Positions 7,492-16,658 are shown, numbered from the stretch's first letter. The stretch is DNA of 64,000 bases from Salibacterium halotolerans (GCF_900115625.1 NZ_FOXD01000015.1:1-64000), one strand, 5' to 3'. Translations and numbers: made by a program. Notes: generated by a model not told the origin, from the letters alone.

Positions 7492-8820
7492 ATGAAATAC
7501 GTGATCATCGGCGGAGATGCGGCCGGGATGAGCGCTGCGATGCAGATTGTGCGTAATGTGGAAGAAGCGGAGGTGACAACGCTTGAAGCAGGCGGCATTT
7601 ATTCGTACGCCCAGTGCGGCCTTCCTTACATTGTGGGGGGTGAGGTGGAACATACCGATAAGCTGATTGCGCGGGATGTGGAAACGTTCCGGGAAAAATA
7701 CGGCATCGATGCGAGAGTGTTCCACCACGTGGAGGCTGTCGATACAAAAAAGCAGATCGTATCCGGTCAAAATCTCGAAACAGGACAGCCTTTTGAACTG
7801 CCGTATGACAAGCTTCTCATCGCAAGCGGCGGTTCGCCGGTGCTTCCGGATGTGCCTGGACGGACGCTGAAAGGCGTTCATACGTTAAAAACGATTCCGG
7901 ATATCGAAGCAATTGATGCGGATCTGGATGACGTGCACGATGTAACCATTATCGGAGGCGGCTACATCGGCCTGGAACTTGCTGAAAATCTGATTGAAAC
8001 AGGCCGGAACGTGCGTATCATCGACCGCAATGACCGCATCGCCAAAATGTTTGATCCCGACATGACACCCCTTATTCATGAAGAAGCTGGGAAGCACGGC
8101 GTCGAGCTGTGCCTCGGGGAATCGGTGGAAGCGCTGGAAGGCGTGCAGAGGATCCAAGCTGTTCAGACGACGGGCAGCTGGTATGATACAGATCTCGTCA
8201 TCGCCGCCACGGGCATACGGCCCAACACGGACTTTCTCGAAAACGCCGGCGTTCAGCTCCGGCATAACGGCGCGGTACAGGTGGACGCGTGGATGCGGAC
8301 AAACGTGGACCACGTGTATGCGGCCGGGGACTGCGCCGTGCAGTACCACCGCATCAAAGAGCGGGACGATTATGTTCCGCTTGGCACCCATGCCAATAAA
8401 CAGGGCCGCGCCGCCGGGAAAAACATGGCCGGTATCCCGAAGCAGTTTCAAGGCATCGTCGGCACGTCCATTCTCCGCTTTTTTGACCTCACCCTCGCCA
8501 AAACCGGGTTAAATGAAGCGGAAGCCGAATCCATGTCTTTTCCGTTTGATACCGTGATGCACCAGACCGTCGATAAAGCCGGTTATTTTGAAGGAAAAAA
8601 ACCGCTCACTCTGAAACTGGTGTACCGTACGGATACCGAAGAAGTCATCGGTGGTCAGGTCATCGGAGAATCCGGCGCAGCCAAGCGTATCGACGTGCTC
8701 GCCGTTACATTGTTCCACCGGATGACCTTAGATGACTACGAAGACCTTGATTTATCCTACGCACCCCCGTACAACGGCGTTTGGGATCCGATCCAGCAGA
8801 CCGTGCGGCGGGCGACGTGA
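7492..8820 (+). CDS. CoA-disulfide reductase-like FAD/NAD(P) oxidoreductase
   Basis: Flavoprotein of 442 residues. The FAD loop GGDAAG is at 7-12, the redox cysteine is in SYAQCGLPY (Cys42), and a second dinucleotide-binding loop GGGYIG is at 155-160. A C-terminal dimerisation domain contains the YAPPY segment that supplies a catalytic tyrosine in CoA-disulfide reductases. Single-cysteine members of this family reduce CoA disulfide or act as NADH oxidases; the motif pattern favours the former, but the NADPH/NADH choice cannot be read. The ATG at 7492 has AAAGGGTG eight bases upstream; the longer reading frame to 7393 starts inside the repeat array. It could protect the low-molecular-weight thiol pool. 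Confidence 0.82.
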   Translation: MKYVIIGGDAAGMSAAMQIVRNVEEAEVTTLEAGGIYSYAQCGLPYIVGGEVEHTDKLIARDVETFREKYGIDARVFHHVEAVDTKKQIVSGQNLETGQPFELPYDKLLIASGGSPVLPDVPGRTLKGVHTLKTIPDIEAIDADLDDVHDVTIIGGGYIGLELAENLIETGRNVRIIDRNDRIAKMFDPDMTPLIHEEAGKHGVELCLGESVEALEGVQRIQAVQTTGSWYDTDLVIAATGIRPNTDFLENAGVQLRHNGAVQVDAWMRTNVDHVYAAGDCAVQYHRIKERDDYVPLGTHANKQGRAAGKNMAGIPKQFQGIVGTSILRFFDLTLAKTGLNEAEAESMSFPFDTVMHQTVDKAGYFEGKKPLTLKLVYRTDTEEVIGGQVIGESGAAKRIDVLAVTLFHRMTLDDYEDLDLSYAPPYNGVWDPIQQTVRRAT

Positions 8821-8822
8821 AA

Positions 8823-8866
8823 AAAACGCTCCCGCTGATCCTGAAGGATGGCCGGGAGCGTTTTGG
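8823..8866 (+). terminator. Terminator after the CoA-disulfide reductase-like gene
   Basis: Stem AAAACGCTCCCG / CGGGAGCGTTTT (8823-8834 with 8853-8864). The T-run follows directly. Confidence 0.85.
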
Positions 8867-8941
8867 TATGAAAGAAAAGCTGCGCTGTTGTATCCGTTGC
8901 GGGCCGGTCCCGTTGCGGGGTTGGCTGAAAGGTGGATGTCA

Positions 8942-9134
8942 GGGGACACTAATCAGAAGAAAGCAGCACTTAGCGTCCACCAATCGCTGCTCCATGTACA
9001 CTATAAGGCTGAAATCAACGGATATTGTCTACCGGCGGCTGGTAATGGACACTATTGGATTGTGACGACAAACCAGTGTACCCGGAAACACTTTTCATGC
9101 ACACTAACATCACTTCCCCGTGGTTTAGTGTCCA
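8942..9134. repeat. Second TGGACACTA alternating array
   Basis: Eight words related to TGGACACTA alternate in orientation, starting at 8943, 8971, 8995, 9023, 9046, 9073, 9098 and 9125 (steps 28, 24, 28, 23, 27, 25, 27). It is the same word and spacing as the array at 6947, on the other side of the oxidoreductase gene, but with unrelated filler sequence. It fills the gap between two convergent genes. Confidence 0.83.
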
Positions 9135-9186
9135 CTCCCTGCCTTCCACCATATTAAGCAAAACGCGGGCGGGCCTCCGCTTTTGG

Positions 9187-9570
9187 TCATCCATCCAATA
9201 CCGTCACATGTACCTGATACCTCGGAAACTCCTGCTTGTACTGCCGCTTCAGCTGCTGCTGCTTTTTCTTTTTTTCTTCCTTGTCCCACGACGTATCGCT
9301 TGTCGTATAAAGATACGCATGGCGGCCGCCGAACATGACGTATTTCGGGGAAAAACCGATGCGGCGGGCGATGTCTTTCACTCTGTCGTTGTCATCCCCC
9401 TGGTTATACTCGTTCGTTGTCATCGATACATTCCCGGGACCCTGGTTGTAATCTGAAGGTGCCGCCGGTTCAGGACTTTGCAGCGGCCCGGCCTGCGGGG
9501 ACTTATCCTGTTCACAGGATGCGGCCGACAGGAGCACCACACTCAGCAGAAAATATACGATATATTTCAT
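9187..9570 (-). CDS. Small putative lipoprotein of unknown function
   Basis: A 127-residue protein with a hydrophobic N-terminus ending in a lipobox-like SAASC (Cys19), which suggests a lipid-anchored extracytoplasmic protein. A Pro/Ser/Gln linker precedes a compact region (DRVKDIARRIGF... YVMFGGRHAYLYTTSD) reminiscent of the YhcN/YlaJ sporulation lipoproteins. A highly basic Lys/Gln stretch follows (about 97-115). I cannot assign it firmly to that family. It is a single gene facing the convergent oxidoreductase gene across a repeat array. Confidence 0.6.
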   Translation of the reverse strand: MKYIVYFLLSVVLLSAASCEQDKSPQAGPLQSPEPAAPSDYNQGPGNVSMTTNEYNQGDDNDRVKDIARRIGFSPKYVMFGGRHAYLYTTSDTSWDKEEKKKKQQQLKRQYKQEFPRYQVHVTVLDG

Positions 9571-9647
9571 AAAAAGACGTCCTCCTTGAGGCAGGTTGTC
9601 CTTTTAGGATTTCCGGTCCGCGCGTTTTCATGCAGCGTCACACATAA

Positions 9648-9770
9648 ACCCGGCCTCGCATGCACCTCTTGGCCGGTAAACTCTCTTCTTTGGCTTGTAT
9701 TAACCTCTATTCGGACGGTAAATCACAGCATTTGGCATGTATTCACTGACATTTGGCCGGTATACGACCT
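9648..9770. repeat. 21-bp periodic direct repeat array, word TTTGGCCGGTATAC
   Basis: Degenerate copies of a TTTGGCNNGTA word start at 9669, 9690, 9711, 9732 and 9753, exactly 21 bases apart and all in the same orientation. A weaker copy lies near 9648. There is no unique spacer structure, so it is not a CRISPR. It occupies the gap between the lipoprotein gene and tdk. Confidence 0.75.
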
Positions 9771-9804
9771 GAGCACACGATTTTCTGCCCCGCCGGCATC
9801 CAGG

Positions 9805-9842
9805 TAAAAAAATCCGGGCGATCCATATAGATCGTCCGGATT
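9805..9842 (-). terminator. Terminator of tdk
   Basis: Minus-strand stem ATCCGGACGATC / GATCGCCCGGAT followed by six to seven T. Confidence 0.8.
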
Positions 9843-9866
9843 GTGATGCCACCCTGTATTTTTTGT

Positions 9867-10487
9867 TCAGCAGGTAGACCCTGTATTTTCAATATGCAGC
9901 TCGGACACGGGCCGGCCTGGTACTTCGTGGCAGTGCCGGCAGCGTGGTTCGTAGGCTTCATCGGCTCCGACCATAATCACTTCATCGTCATAGTGCGCCG
10001 GGCGTCCTTCGATCAGGCGCTGCGTGCGGGAAGCGGGAGATCCGCAGCAGGGACAGACCGCCTGCAGTTTCACCACTTCTTCCGCTGCTGCCATGAGCTC
10101 TTTCACCTGCACGAACGGCTCGCCCCGGAAATCCTGGTCGAGTCCGGCCAGTACCACTTTGATACCGCGGTCCGCCAGGTGCTGGGCGACAGAAACAATG
10201 CCGCGGTCGAAAAACTGCGCTTCGTCCACCGCCACCATCTGCACCCCCTTTTCGAGCATCGGCAGGATGTCGCGCGAGTGCCCTACCGCTTTGGCCCATA
10301 TTTTCGTCCCATTGTGGGAAACGACTTCTTCCTCACTGTACCGGTCGTCGAGCGCCGGTTTAAACACAATTACGTTCAGGTTGCCGTAGGCTGCCCGGCG
10401 GATGCGCCGGATCAGTTCTTCGGATTTTCCGGAAAACATACTGCCGCAGATGACTTCCATCCATCCATCTTTTCGTATCATGTACAT
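9867..10487 (-). CDS. tdk: Thymidine kinase
   Basis: Salvage enzyme that phosphorylates thymidine to dTMP. Type II thymidine kinase of 206 residues: P-loop GSMFSGKS (15-22), catalytic Glu in VDEAQFFD (about 87-94), DQDFRGEPF, and a zinc-binding lasso with Cys145, Cys148, Cys183 and Cys186. The position between the prfA block and rpmE-rho matches B. subtilis, but here an mntABCD operon is inserted between tdk and rpmE. Confidence 0.94.
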   Translation of the reverse strand: MYMIRKDGWMEVICGSMFSGKSEELIRRIRRAAYGNLNVIVFKPALDDRYSEEEVVSHNGTKIWAKAVGHSRDILPMLEKGVQMVAVDEAQFFDRGIVSVAQHLADRGIKVVLAGLDQDFRGEPFVQVKELMAAAEEVVKLQAVCPCCGSPASRTQRLIEGRPAHYDDEVIMVGADEAYEPRCRHCHEVPGRPVSELHIENTGSTC

Positions 10488-10579
10488 TCTTGTTCCCCTT
10501 ACTTACTTCCTCATTTATTCTTTTCTTATTTTCCCTGAAATTCAGAATGTATTCAATAGGTCTTGGGAAGTTTTCGGGA

Positions 10580-11512
10580 TTATCCATTTAAACGGTCCCG
10601 CTCAGGCTGCGAAGCAGCGGCGGACGCCGCGTTCCACTGCATGCGCTGCTTGCGTTTCTGCCGCAGGACGCGGGTGACGATCCCGTCTTCGCCGGCAAAA
10701 AGAAACGAAATCAGGAAAAAGACACCTGTCATCACGGCCATACTTCCGGAAATGGAAACATTTAGCCATTTGGCAGCATAGTATCCGCTGAAACAGGAAG
10801 CAGCGCTGATGAAAATGCTGAGTACAAACATATACGGAAAGCTTCGCGTCCATAAATACGCTGATGCCGCCGGAACAATCATAAAGGCCACGACCAGTAC
10901 AGCTCCCACGCTGTCAAACGACGAAACAGCGGTGACCGATGTCATCGTCATAAGCAGGTAGTGCAAAAATGCCACCGGAACACCGAGTGCCACGGCGAGC
11001 CCCGGATCAAAAGTCGACACTTTCCATTCCTTATAGAAAAGCACCGCGAGGATCACGTTAAGGAACAGCACCACACTGACAAAAAGAAACGCCTGCGGCA
11101 TAGACACGCCGAATACGCTCACTGTCTGAAAGGGCACAAATGCGATATCGCCCATCAACGCATGATTGACATCGAGGTGGACGTTTCCGGCATATCGGGA
11201 AATGAGAAACACACCGAGCGCGAAAAACGCCGTAAATGTCACGCCGATGGCGGCATCCGGCTGCACGCCGGAGTTCTGGAGGAGCTGGATAACAATGGTT
11301 GTCAGTAACCCCGCAACCGCCGCTCCAATAAGCATCGTGAAACTGTCCAGCGTGCTCGTCAGCAAAAAGGCCGATACCAGTCCGAGTATGACAGTATGGC
11401 TGATGGCATCCGAAATCATCGCCATCTGCCGGAGCACCAGCAGAACACCGATGATACTGCATGAAGCACCGACCAGTACACCGGTAACAATGATCCATCC
11501 TTCATAGGTCAA
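10580..11512 (-). CDS. mntD: Manganese ABC transporter permease (MntD-like)
   Basis: ABC-3 family (TroD/ZnuB/MntD) integral membrane protein of 310 residues with about eight to nine hydrophobic segments. The N-terminal MAMISDAISHTVILGL region is typical of the family. It is the last gene of the SBP-ATPase-permease-permease operon and would form a heterodimer with the product of 11535-12566. The manganese assignment rests on the MntR-like box in front of the operon, not on this protein alone. Confidence 0.85.
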   Translation of the reverse strand: MTYEGWIIVTGVLVGASCSIIGVLLVLRQMAMISDAISHTVILGLVSAFLLTSTLDSFTMLIGAAVAGLLTTIVIQLLQNSGVQPDAAIGVTFTAFFALGVFLISRYAGNVHLDVNHALMGDIAFVPFQTVSVFGVSMPQAFLFVSVVLFLNVILAVLFYKEWKVSTFDPGLAVALGVPVAFLHYLLMTMTSVTAVSSFDSVGAVLVVAFMIVPAASAYLWTRSFPYMFVLSIFISAASCFSGYYAAKWLNVSISGSMAVMTGVFFLISFLFAGEDGIVTRVLRQKRKQRMQWNAASAAASQPERDRLNG

Positions 11513-11534
11513 GATGGTTTCCTCCTTTCAGCCG

Positions 11535-12566
11535 TCATGTGAGATACCTGTTCTTTTTCAGCCAGTTCCACAACCGCCGGGCTTCGCTGTTTTCCACACC
11601 CAGTGTTTTCTGCCAGGCAGCATACCTTGAGGGAGTGGTATCGGGAACAGAATCAAGCGCCTGAACGGCCTGCTGCTTTTTCCACCGGCGCCGGAACCGG
11701 CGGTATGCGGTGATCTGGGCCAGCTTTCCTCTCCCCGGCGCAAAAAGAAATGAGAACACAAAGACAGCCGTTGCCGTTAATACGACGACCGGTCCCGTCG
11801 GAATGCCGCCGTCGAGTGCACTGAGAGCGGCGCCGGACAAACCGGAGAAAGCGCCGATCAGAGCCGACAGAATGACCATGATGCCAAGCCGGTCGGTCCA
11901 GTATCTGGCGGCAATGGCAGGCGTAATGATGAGCGCCGACATTAAAATAATACCGACAGCCTGAATTCCCGCTGTCACAATCAGTACGATGGAAAAGCTC
12001 AGGATGCTGTTCAGGGTTTTGGTTTTCCATCCCAGACCTCCTGCGAACAACGGATCAAAAATTACAAGCTTCCATTCTTTAAAAAACAACAGCGCCGCGG
12101 CTGTCACAAGCATGGCAATACCGCTCATCATCCAGACATCGAACTGAACCATCGAAGCGGCCTGACCGAAAATGTAACTATCCAGTCCACTTTTATTGCC
12201 GGCCGAGCTGTTGGTAATCATCGTGAGCAGAACAATACCAAGCCCGAAAAACACAGAAAGAATTAAGCCGATCGCTGTATCCTGTTTCAGTTTTGTATTC
12301 CGGTGAATGATGCGGATGCCCCACAGGCTGATAAACCCAAAGACAGCAGCGCCGATCATCAGCGCAGGCAGCTCTCTTCCGGCAGCCAGAAATCCAAGAC
12401 ACACACCGGGAAGTGCTGCGTGTGACATCGCTTCGCCTACCAGACTTTCTTTACGTAAAAGCACAAACGAACCGATGACGCCGCTTGCGATCCCTAAAAA
12501 CATAGAGCCAAGCAGGACCCAGCGGAGATTGGGACTCTCAAGCAGAGACAGCCATTCCTGCATCAT
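11535..12566 (-). CDS. mntC: Manganese ABC transporter permease (MntC-like)
   Basis: ABC-3 family permease of 343 residues, longer than its partner because of a basic, hydrophilic C-terminal extension of about 60 residues after the last membrane segment. The family signature SLVGEAMSHAALPGVCLGF is at about 41-59. The start overlaps the ATPase stop by four bases, so translation is probably coupled. Partner of the permease at 10580. Confidence 0.85.
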   Translation of the reverse strand: MMQEWLSLLESPNLRWVLLGSMFLGIASGVIGSFVLLRKESLVGEAMSHAALPGVCLGFLAAGRELPALMIGAAVFGFISLWGIRIIHRNTKLKQDTAIGLILSVFFGLGIVLLTMITNSSAGNKSGLDSYIFGQAASMVQFDVWMMSGIAMLVTAAALLFFKEWKLVIFDPLFAGGLGWKTKTLNSILSFSIVLIVTAGIQAVGIILMSALIITPAIAARYWTDRLGIMVILSALIGAFSGLSGAALSALDGGIPTGPVVVLTATAVFVFSFLFAPGRGKLAQITAYRRFRRRWKKQQAVQALDSVPDTTPSRYAAWQKTLGVENSEARRLWNWLKKNRYLT

Positions 12567-13321
12567 GACAGCCCCCCCGTTTCTTCAGAGGCCGCGGACT
12601 GAAGGAAAGCCAGCTGGCCGCCGTAGGCCTGCTGGAGCTTTTCTTTTGTGAACACTTCTTCTGTCGGACCTTGCGCCACCACCTGTTTGTTCAACAGAAT
12701 CATCCAGTCGAAATATTCCCGTGCTGTCTGCAGGTCGTGATGCACGACTATAATGGTTTTGTTCTGCTGTTTCCATTTCTGCATCAGCTCGATGATGGCG
12801 CGCTCCGTTTTGGCGTCGATGCCTGCGAATGGTTCATCCATGATATACAACGAAGCATCCTGGGCCATCGCGCGGGCCAGAAAAACCCGCTGCTGCTGCC
12901 CTCCGGAAAGCTGCCTGATCTGTCTTTTCGCATAATCCTCCATACCCAATTCTTTTAGACTTTGAAAAGCAACCTCTCTGTCCTGTTTCCGCGGCCGACG
13001 GAACAGTCCGACGTGGCCGTACCGCCCCATCGTTACAACATCCAGGGCGTTTGTCGGAAAGTCCCAGTCGACTTCACCGCGCTGGGGGACGTACCCGATG
13101 CTGGAGCGTACTTTTTTCAGCTCGTCGCCGAAGAATACAGCACGCCCGTGCAGTTTCGGTACAAGATCAAGCACCGCCTTAAGCAGCGTGGACTTTCCTG
13201 CGCCGTTTGGTCCTACAATACCTACCAGTTTTCCCTGTGGAACAGAAAACGCCGCGTTCTCAAGTACTGTTGATTCCTGATAAGCTACGGTTATATTCTG
13301 AACGTCCAATGCGTCACTCAT
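12563..13321 (-). CDS. mntB: Manganese ABC transporter ATP-binding protein (MntB-like)
   Basis: ABC ATPase of 252 residues with Walker A GPNGAGKST, Q-loop GYVPQRGEVDW (typical of the Mn/Zn subfamily), signature LSGGQQQRV, Walker B LYIMDEPFAGID and an H-loop VHHD. It energises import by the two adjacent permeases. It begins 17 bases after the binding-protein gene and has AAGGAGG before the ATG. Confidence 0.9.
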   Translation of the reverse strand: MSDALDVQNITVAYQESTVLENAAFSVPQGKLVGIVGPNGAGKSTLLKAVLDLVPKLHGRAVFFGDELKKVRSSIGYVPQRGEVDWDFPTNALDVVTMGRYGHVGLFRRPRKQDREVAFQSLKELGMEDYAKRQIRQLSGGQQQRVFLARAMAQDASLYIMDEPFAGIDAKTERAIIELMQKWKQQNKTIIVVHHDLQTAREYFDWMILLNKQVVAQGPTEEVFTKEKLQQAYGGQLAFLQSAASEETGGLS

Positions 13322-13338
13322 TATGCTGCCTCCTTGTT

Positions 13339-14274
13339 TTACTGGAGAGATGATACGATCGTATCGATGTTGTGACGGAACATGCCTTCGTACGTTCCTT
13401 CCTCTGTTCCGGCTTCACCCATCGCATCCGAATACAGTTCTCCGCCGATTTCCACCTGCTGTCCCTGCTCTTTCGCGCCTTCCACAACAGAATTCACCGC
13501 CTGCTCCGAGACGCTTGATTCTACAAACAGGGCTCCTATGCTGCGCTCCACCATCAAGTCGACGATATTATTCACGTCGCCTACACCAAATTCAGCATCG
13601 GTACTGATCCCCTGAAGCCCTTTGACCTCCATGCCGTACGCATCCCCGAAGTAGCTGAAAGCGTCATGGGCGGTCACGATGACGCGGCTTTCTTCCGGAA
13701 TTTTATGAATTTGTTCTTCCGCGTACGTATCCATTTCATCCAGCATATCGAGGTACTCCTGTGCGCGCTCTTTATAAGCTTCTTCGTTGGCCGGATCCAC
13801 TTCAATGAACGCATCCCTCACTGCTTTTACAGCATACGCCCATCTGTCCGGGTCGAACCATACGTGAGGGTCATGCGGATAGTCCTCTCCCCCGGATATC
13901 AGCATATCTTCGGGTACGTTCTCCGCAACGGCAAAGCTCGGGGTTTCACTTTCCACGTTTTGAAATACCTCTCCCATGTTTCCTTCGAGATTCAATCCGT
14001 TGTAAAGGTTCAAATCCGCTTCCGTCAGATTTTGTACGTCCTGCTGCGTCGGTTCGTACAGGTGCGGGTCCACGCCCGGTCCCATCATTCCCTGTACATC
14101 AGCCTGCTCGCCGCCTATATGTGCCGCAATATCTCTAACCTGGCCGGTTGTTGTGACAACAGAAAGTTTGCCGCCGCCAGATTCCCCGGAGGATCCTGCA
14201 TTTTCACCGGCACCGCATGCTCCGAGAAGAAGCAGGCCGCTGCTGAATACAACAATTTTTTTCAACAAGCTCAT
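13339..14274 (-). CDS. mntA: Manganese-binding lipoprotein (MntA-like)
   Basis: Cluster A-I metal-binding receptor of the importer. It has a signal peptide with lipobox LLGAC, so it is lipid-anchored outside the membrane. Two ligand histidines lie in VDPHLYEP and DPHVWFDP, with downstream Glu and Asp ligands in VESSVSEQ and the later segments. No His-rich loop like that of ZnuA is present, which fits Mn over Zn. The start at 14274 has CTGGAGGT six bases upstream; the longer ATG at 14295 lacks a ribosome-binding site. It is the first gene of mntABCD. Confidence 0.87.
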   Translation of the reverse strand: MSLLKKIVVFSSGLLLLGACGAGENAGSSGESGGGKLSVVTTTGQVRDIAAHIGGEQADVQGMMGPGVDPHLYEPTQQDVQNLTEADLNLYNGLNLEGNMGEVFQNVESETPSFAVAENVPEDMLISGGEDYPHDPHVWFDPDRWAYAVKAVRDAFIEVDPANEEAYKERAQEYLDMLDEMDTYAEEQIHKIPEESRVIVTAHDAFSYFGDAYGMEVKGLQGISTDAEFGVGDVNNIVDLMVERSIGALFVESSVSEQAVNSVVEGAKEQGQQVEIGGELYSDAMGEAGTEEGTYEGMFRHNIDTIVSSLQ

Positions 14275-14313
14275 TTTTTTACCTCCAGTTAACATATTTT
14301 TATCAATGACAAA

Positions 14314-14358
14314 AAGTTTCCCTTATGCAATAATAAACCTGCGCCATTATTTTTTCAA
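14314..14358 (-). promoter_or_regulatory. SigA promoter with overlapping MntR-like operator for mntABCD
   Basis: Minus strand TTGAAA (14358-14353), 17 bases, TATTAT (14335-14330). Overlapping the -10 and the start region is TTGCATAAGGGAAACT (14330-14315), very close to the MntR operator pattern known from B. subtilis (TTTGCNTNAGGNAAACT-like). This predicts repression by Mn-bound MntR. Confidence 0.75.
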
Positions 14359-14517
14359 TGCTTTTTTTCATGGACAAGAAGAAAACAAATGGGTTTCTAT
14401 TATACATACTGAAAAGGCCCAATTTTTGTTCTTCTGAATATCTTCATTCTGAAACGTGGAAGCCTGGTCGGGCTGGAGCGGAGAGAGGGCTGTGTTTTTT
14501 CAGGCGGATCGAGGGAG

Positions 14518-14578
14518 TGGACACTGGACGACTCCGGGGAAATCTTAGTATCCATCAACGCTGATTTGGTGAACACTA
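14518..14578. repeat. Short TGGACACTA alternating array
   Basis: Three words: TGGACACTG at 14518, TAGTATCCA at 14546 (inverted) and TGAACACTA at 14570. The steps of 28 and 24 are the same as in the arrays at 6947 and 8942. It lies between the mntA promoter and the rpmE2 terminator; the rest of this 420-base gap holds nothing else I can name. Confidence 0.65.
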
Positions 14579-14637
14579 AGACGACGGCGCGGGCACGAAA
14601 ATGCGGCGAATGCGCGTGCATCCGTCGTTTCCATCCA

Positions 14638-14677
14638 TTAAAAAAACCAGGCAGGGATCCACGTCCCTGCCTGGTTT
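14638..14677 (-). terminator. Terminator of rpmE2
   Basis: The 14-bp stem AAACCAGGCAGGGA / TCCCTGCCTGGTTT (14644-14677) is followed on the minus strand by T-rich sequence. Confidence 0.85.
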
Positions 14678-14693
14678 CGTCCAGGTCTGACTA

Positions 14694-14939
14694 TTAGTCG
14701 AGGTTGTATTTCTTCTTGAAACGGTCGATGCGGCCGCCGGTGTCAGCGAGCTTCTGCTTCCCGGTATAGAACGGGTGGGAGTCGGAGCTGATTTCCACTT
14801 TCAACAGTGGATACGTGTTGCCGTCTTCCCATTCAATCGTTTCGTCCGACGATTTCGTGGAACCGCTCAAGAACTTAAATCCTGTGCTGGAATCCATAAA
14901 TACGACTTTTTGGAATTGCGGATGGATGTCCTGCTTCAT
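14694..14939 (-). CDS. rpmE2: 50S ribosomal protein L31 type B
   Basis: Ribosomal protein of the large subunit, 81 residues, beginning [13 protein letters not shown]. It has the type B features: it lacks the CxxC zinc site of classical L31 and has the longer C-terminus ending [10 protein letters not shown]. In B. subtilis the gene beside rho encodes the zinc-binding L31, and the type B paralogue is elsewhere under Zur control; here the type B form sits in the rho position. It has its own promoter. Confidence 0.93.
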   Translation of the reverse strand: MKQDIHPQFQKVVFMDSSTGFKFLSGSTKSSDETIEWEDGNTYPLLKVEISSDSHPFYTGKQKLADTGGRIDRFKKKYNLD

Positions 14940-15056
14940 TTGTTTTCACTCCTTTTGCTCTGGTGGTGAAATGCCGCGGCTTGCACGGCTTTGAACCGGA
15001 CAGCGCGCAGCATGTATCTTCCTTTTCCATCAGCGTTTGATGTCACACATAACGGG

Positions 15057-15085
15057 ATTATAACAAGTCCGCCGCGATATTTCAA
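15057..15085 (-). promoter_or_regulatory. SigA-type promoter of rpmE2
   Basis: Minus strand TTGAAA (15085-15080), 17 bases, TATAAT (15062-15057). There is no obvious Zur-like palindrome next to it. Confidence 0.75.
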
Positions 15086-15104
15086 CTATTTCTTCACTAT
15101 CCGA

Positions 15105-16385
15105 TCAGCTGCGCCGATTCGATGTGCGGCCTTTCTGCTTGTCCTTTTCGAGTTCTTCGAAAAACTCGTCATTTGTCTTCGTCTGTTTGACTTGGCGGAT
15201 AAAATGATCCAGAAAATCCGGGGAATCGTTCATCGTTTTCCGCATCGCCCACAAGTTTTCAAGATGCTCTTTGGAAAGAAGGAGTTCTTCTTTTCTCGTG
15301 CTGGAACGACGGATATCGATGGCTGGGAAAATGCGGCGTTCTGCCAGACGGCGGTCCAGATGCAGTTCCATGTTGCCGGTTCCCTTGAATTCTTCGTAAA
15401 TCACATCGTCCATCCGCGATCCTGTTTCCACCAGCGCGGTCGCAAGAATGGTGAGGCTGCCGCCTTCTTCAATATTGCGCGCCGCTCCGAAAAAGCGTTT
15501 CGGACGGTGCAGCGCCGCCGGGTCAATACCGCCGGACAGCGTACGGCCGCTCGGCGGAATGACCAGGTTGTAGGCACGGGCCAGACGGGTAATGCTGTCC
15601 ATGAGAATAACGACATCCTTCTTCTGCTCCACGAGCCGCATCGCGCGTTCGAGAACCAGTTCGGATACTTTAATATGATTTTCCGGCACTTCATCGAAGG
15701 TGGAACTGGCAATGTCGCCGTCCACCGACCGTTCAATGTCGGTCACCTCTTCCGGGCGTTCATCAATCAGAAGCACGATTAATTCCGTTTCGGGATGGTT
15801 TTCGGTAATGCTGTTCGCTACTTCTTTTAAGAGAGAGGTCTTCCCGGCTTTAGGCTGGGCGACGATAAGTCCGCGCTGCCCGAAGCCGACCGGTGTGACC
15901 ATATCCATAATACGGGTCCCGGCGCGTCCCGGTTTATTTTCAAGATTCATGCGCTCCTGCGGGTACAGGGGAGTGAGCGCCGGGAAATGAGGGCGTTCCT
16001 TGGATGCGTCGGGATCGTCTCCATTCACCGCCTCCACCATCAGCAGGCCGTGATAGCGTTCCGAATCTTTCGGCGGCCGGACTTTCCCGGATACTTTGTC
16101 GCCGTTTCTCAGATCAAAGCGGCGGATCTGGGAGGCGGAAATATAAATGTCTTCCGAACTCGGCAGATAATTAATCGGCCGCAGGAAACCATACCCTTCC
16201 GTCTGGATGATTTCAAGAATCCCTTCCATGAACATATAACCGTCTTTTTCCGCCTGTCCTTTCAGAATGGCAAAAATCAATTCGCGTTTTGTCAGTTTGC
16301 TGTAGTAGGATACTTTATACTCTTTGGCGAGCGCATAAAGTTCTTTCAGCGTTTTATTCTCCAATTCTGCTAAGTTTACACTCAA
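15105..16385 (-). CDS. rho: Transcription termination factor Rho
   Basis: Hexameric RNA helicase/ATPase that ends untranslated transcripts. The 426-residue protein has an N-terminal helix bundle, an RNA-binding cold-shock-like domain (about 48-120), Walker [12 protein letters not shown] (about 176-186), Walker B-type [16 protein letters not shown], and the Q and R loops ([23 protein letters not shown]). The start is TTG at 16385 with GGTGA upstream; an overlapping ATG at 16389 is out of frame. The 5' leader up to the glpX terminator is about 240 bases with no ORF, consistent with the autoregulated rho leaders known in other bacteria. Confidence 0.94.
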   Translation of the reverse strand: MSVNLAELENKTLKELYALAKEYKVSYYSKLTKRELIFAILKGQAEKDGYMFMEGILEIIQTEGYGFLRPINYLPSSEDIYISASQIRRFDLRNGDKVSGKVRPPKDSERYHGLLMVEAVNGDDPDASKERPHFPALTPLYPQERMNLENKPGRAGTRIMDMVTPVGFGQRGLIVAQPKAGKTSLLKEVANSITENHPETELIVLLIDERPEEVTDIERSVDGDIASSTFDEVPENHIKVSELVLERAMRLVEQKKDVVILMDSITRLARAYNLVIPPSGRTLSGGIDPAALHRPKRFFGAARNIEEGGSLTILATALVETGSRMDDVIYEEFKGTGNMELHLDRRLAERRIFPAIDIRRSSTRKEELLLSKEHLENLWAMRKTMNDSPDFLDHFIRQVKQTKTNDEFFEELEKDKQKGRTSNRRS

Positions 16386-16625
16386 TCATCGTCACCACTT
16401 TTCTACATAATCAAATACACACTTCGCTGTACTGCTTCGTTTCTATGAAAAACAAGGGTTGGAATTTTTATAGGATACCTGCTGGTTCGGGGTGGAAAGT
16501 TGCGGCTTCCGCTTGGAAATGCTGATAAAATCTTCAGGTGGGGATATATCATATACTATCTTACTGGTTTTCCCGTCTATCATACATTGTAAACACGTTT
16601 TTTCACGAATAGCAACAATGAATTC

Positions 16626-16658
16626 AAAAGCACAGCAGCACAACATGGTGTGCTGCTG
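16626..16658 (-). terminator. Terminator-like hairpin after glpX
   Basis: Stem CAGCAGCACA / TGTGCTGCTG (16633-16642 with 16649-16658), with a short TTTT on the minus-strand side. It separates glpX from rho. The rest of 16386-16625 is the rho leader; I saw no strong promoter there. Confidence 0.6.

Noticed and set aside
9648-9770. Possible CRISPR array
   Set aside because: The units are 21 bases with no unique spacers of 30-40 bases, the repeats are degenerate, and no cas gene is in the window. The same applies to 36721-36850.
16386-16625. Small gene in the rho leader
   Set aside because: Frames are short, lack ribosome-binding sites and show no protein-like composition.
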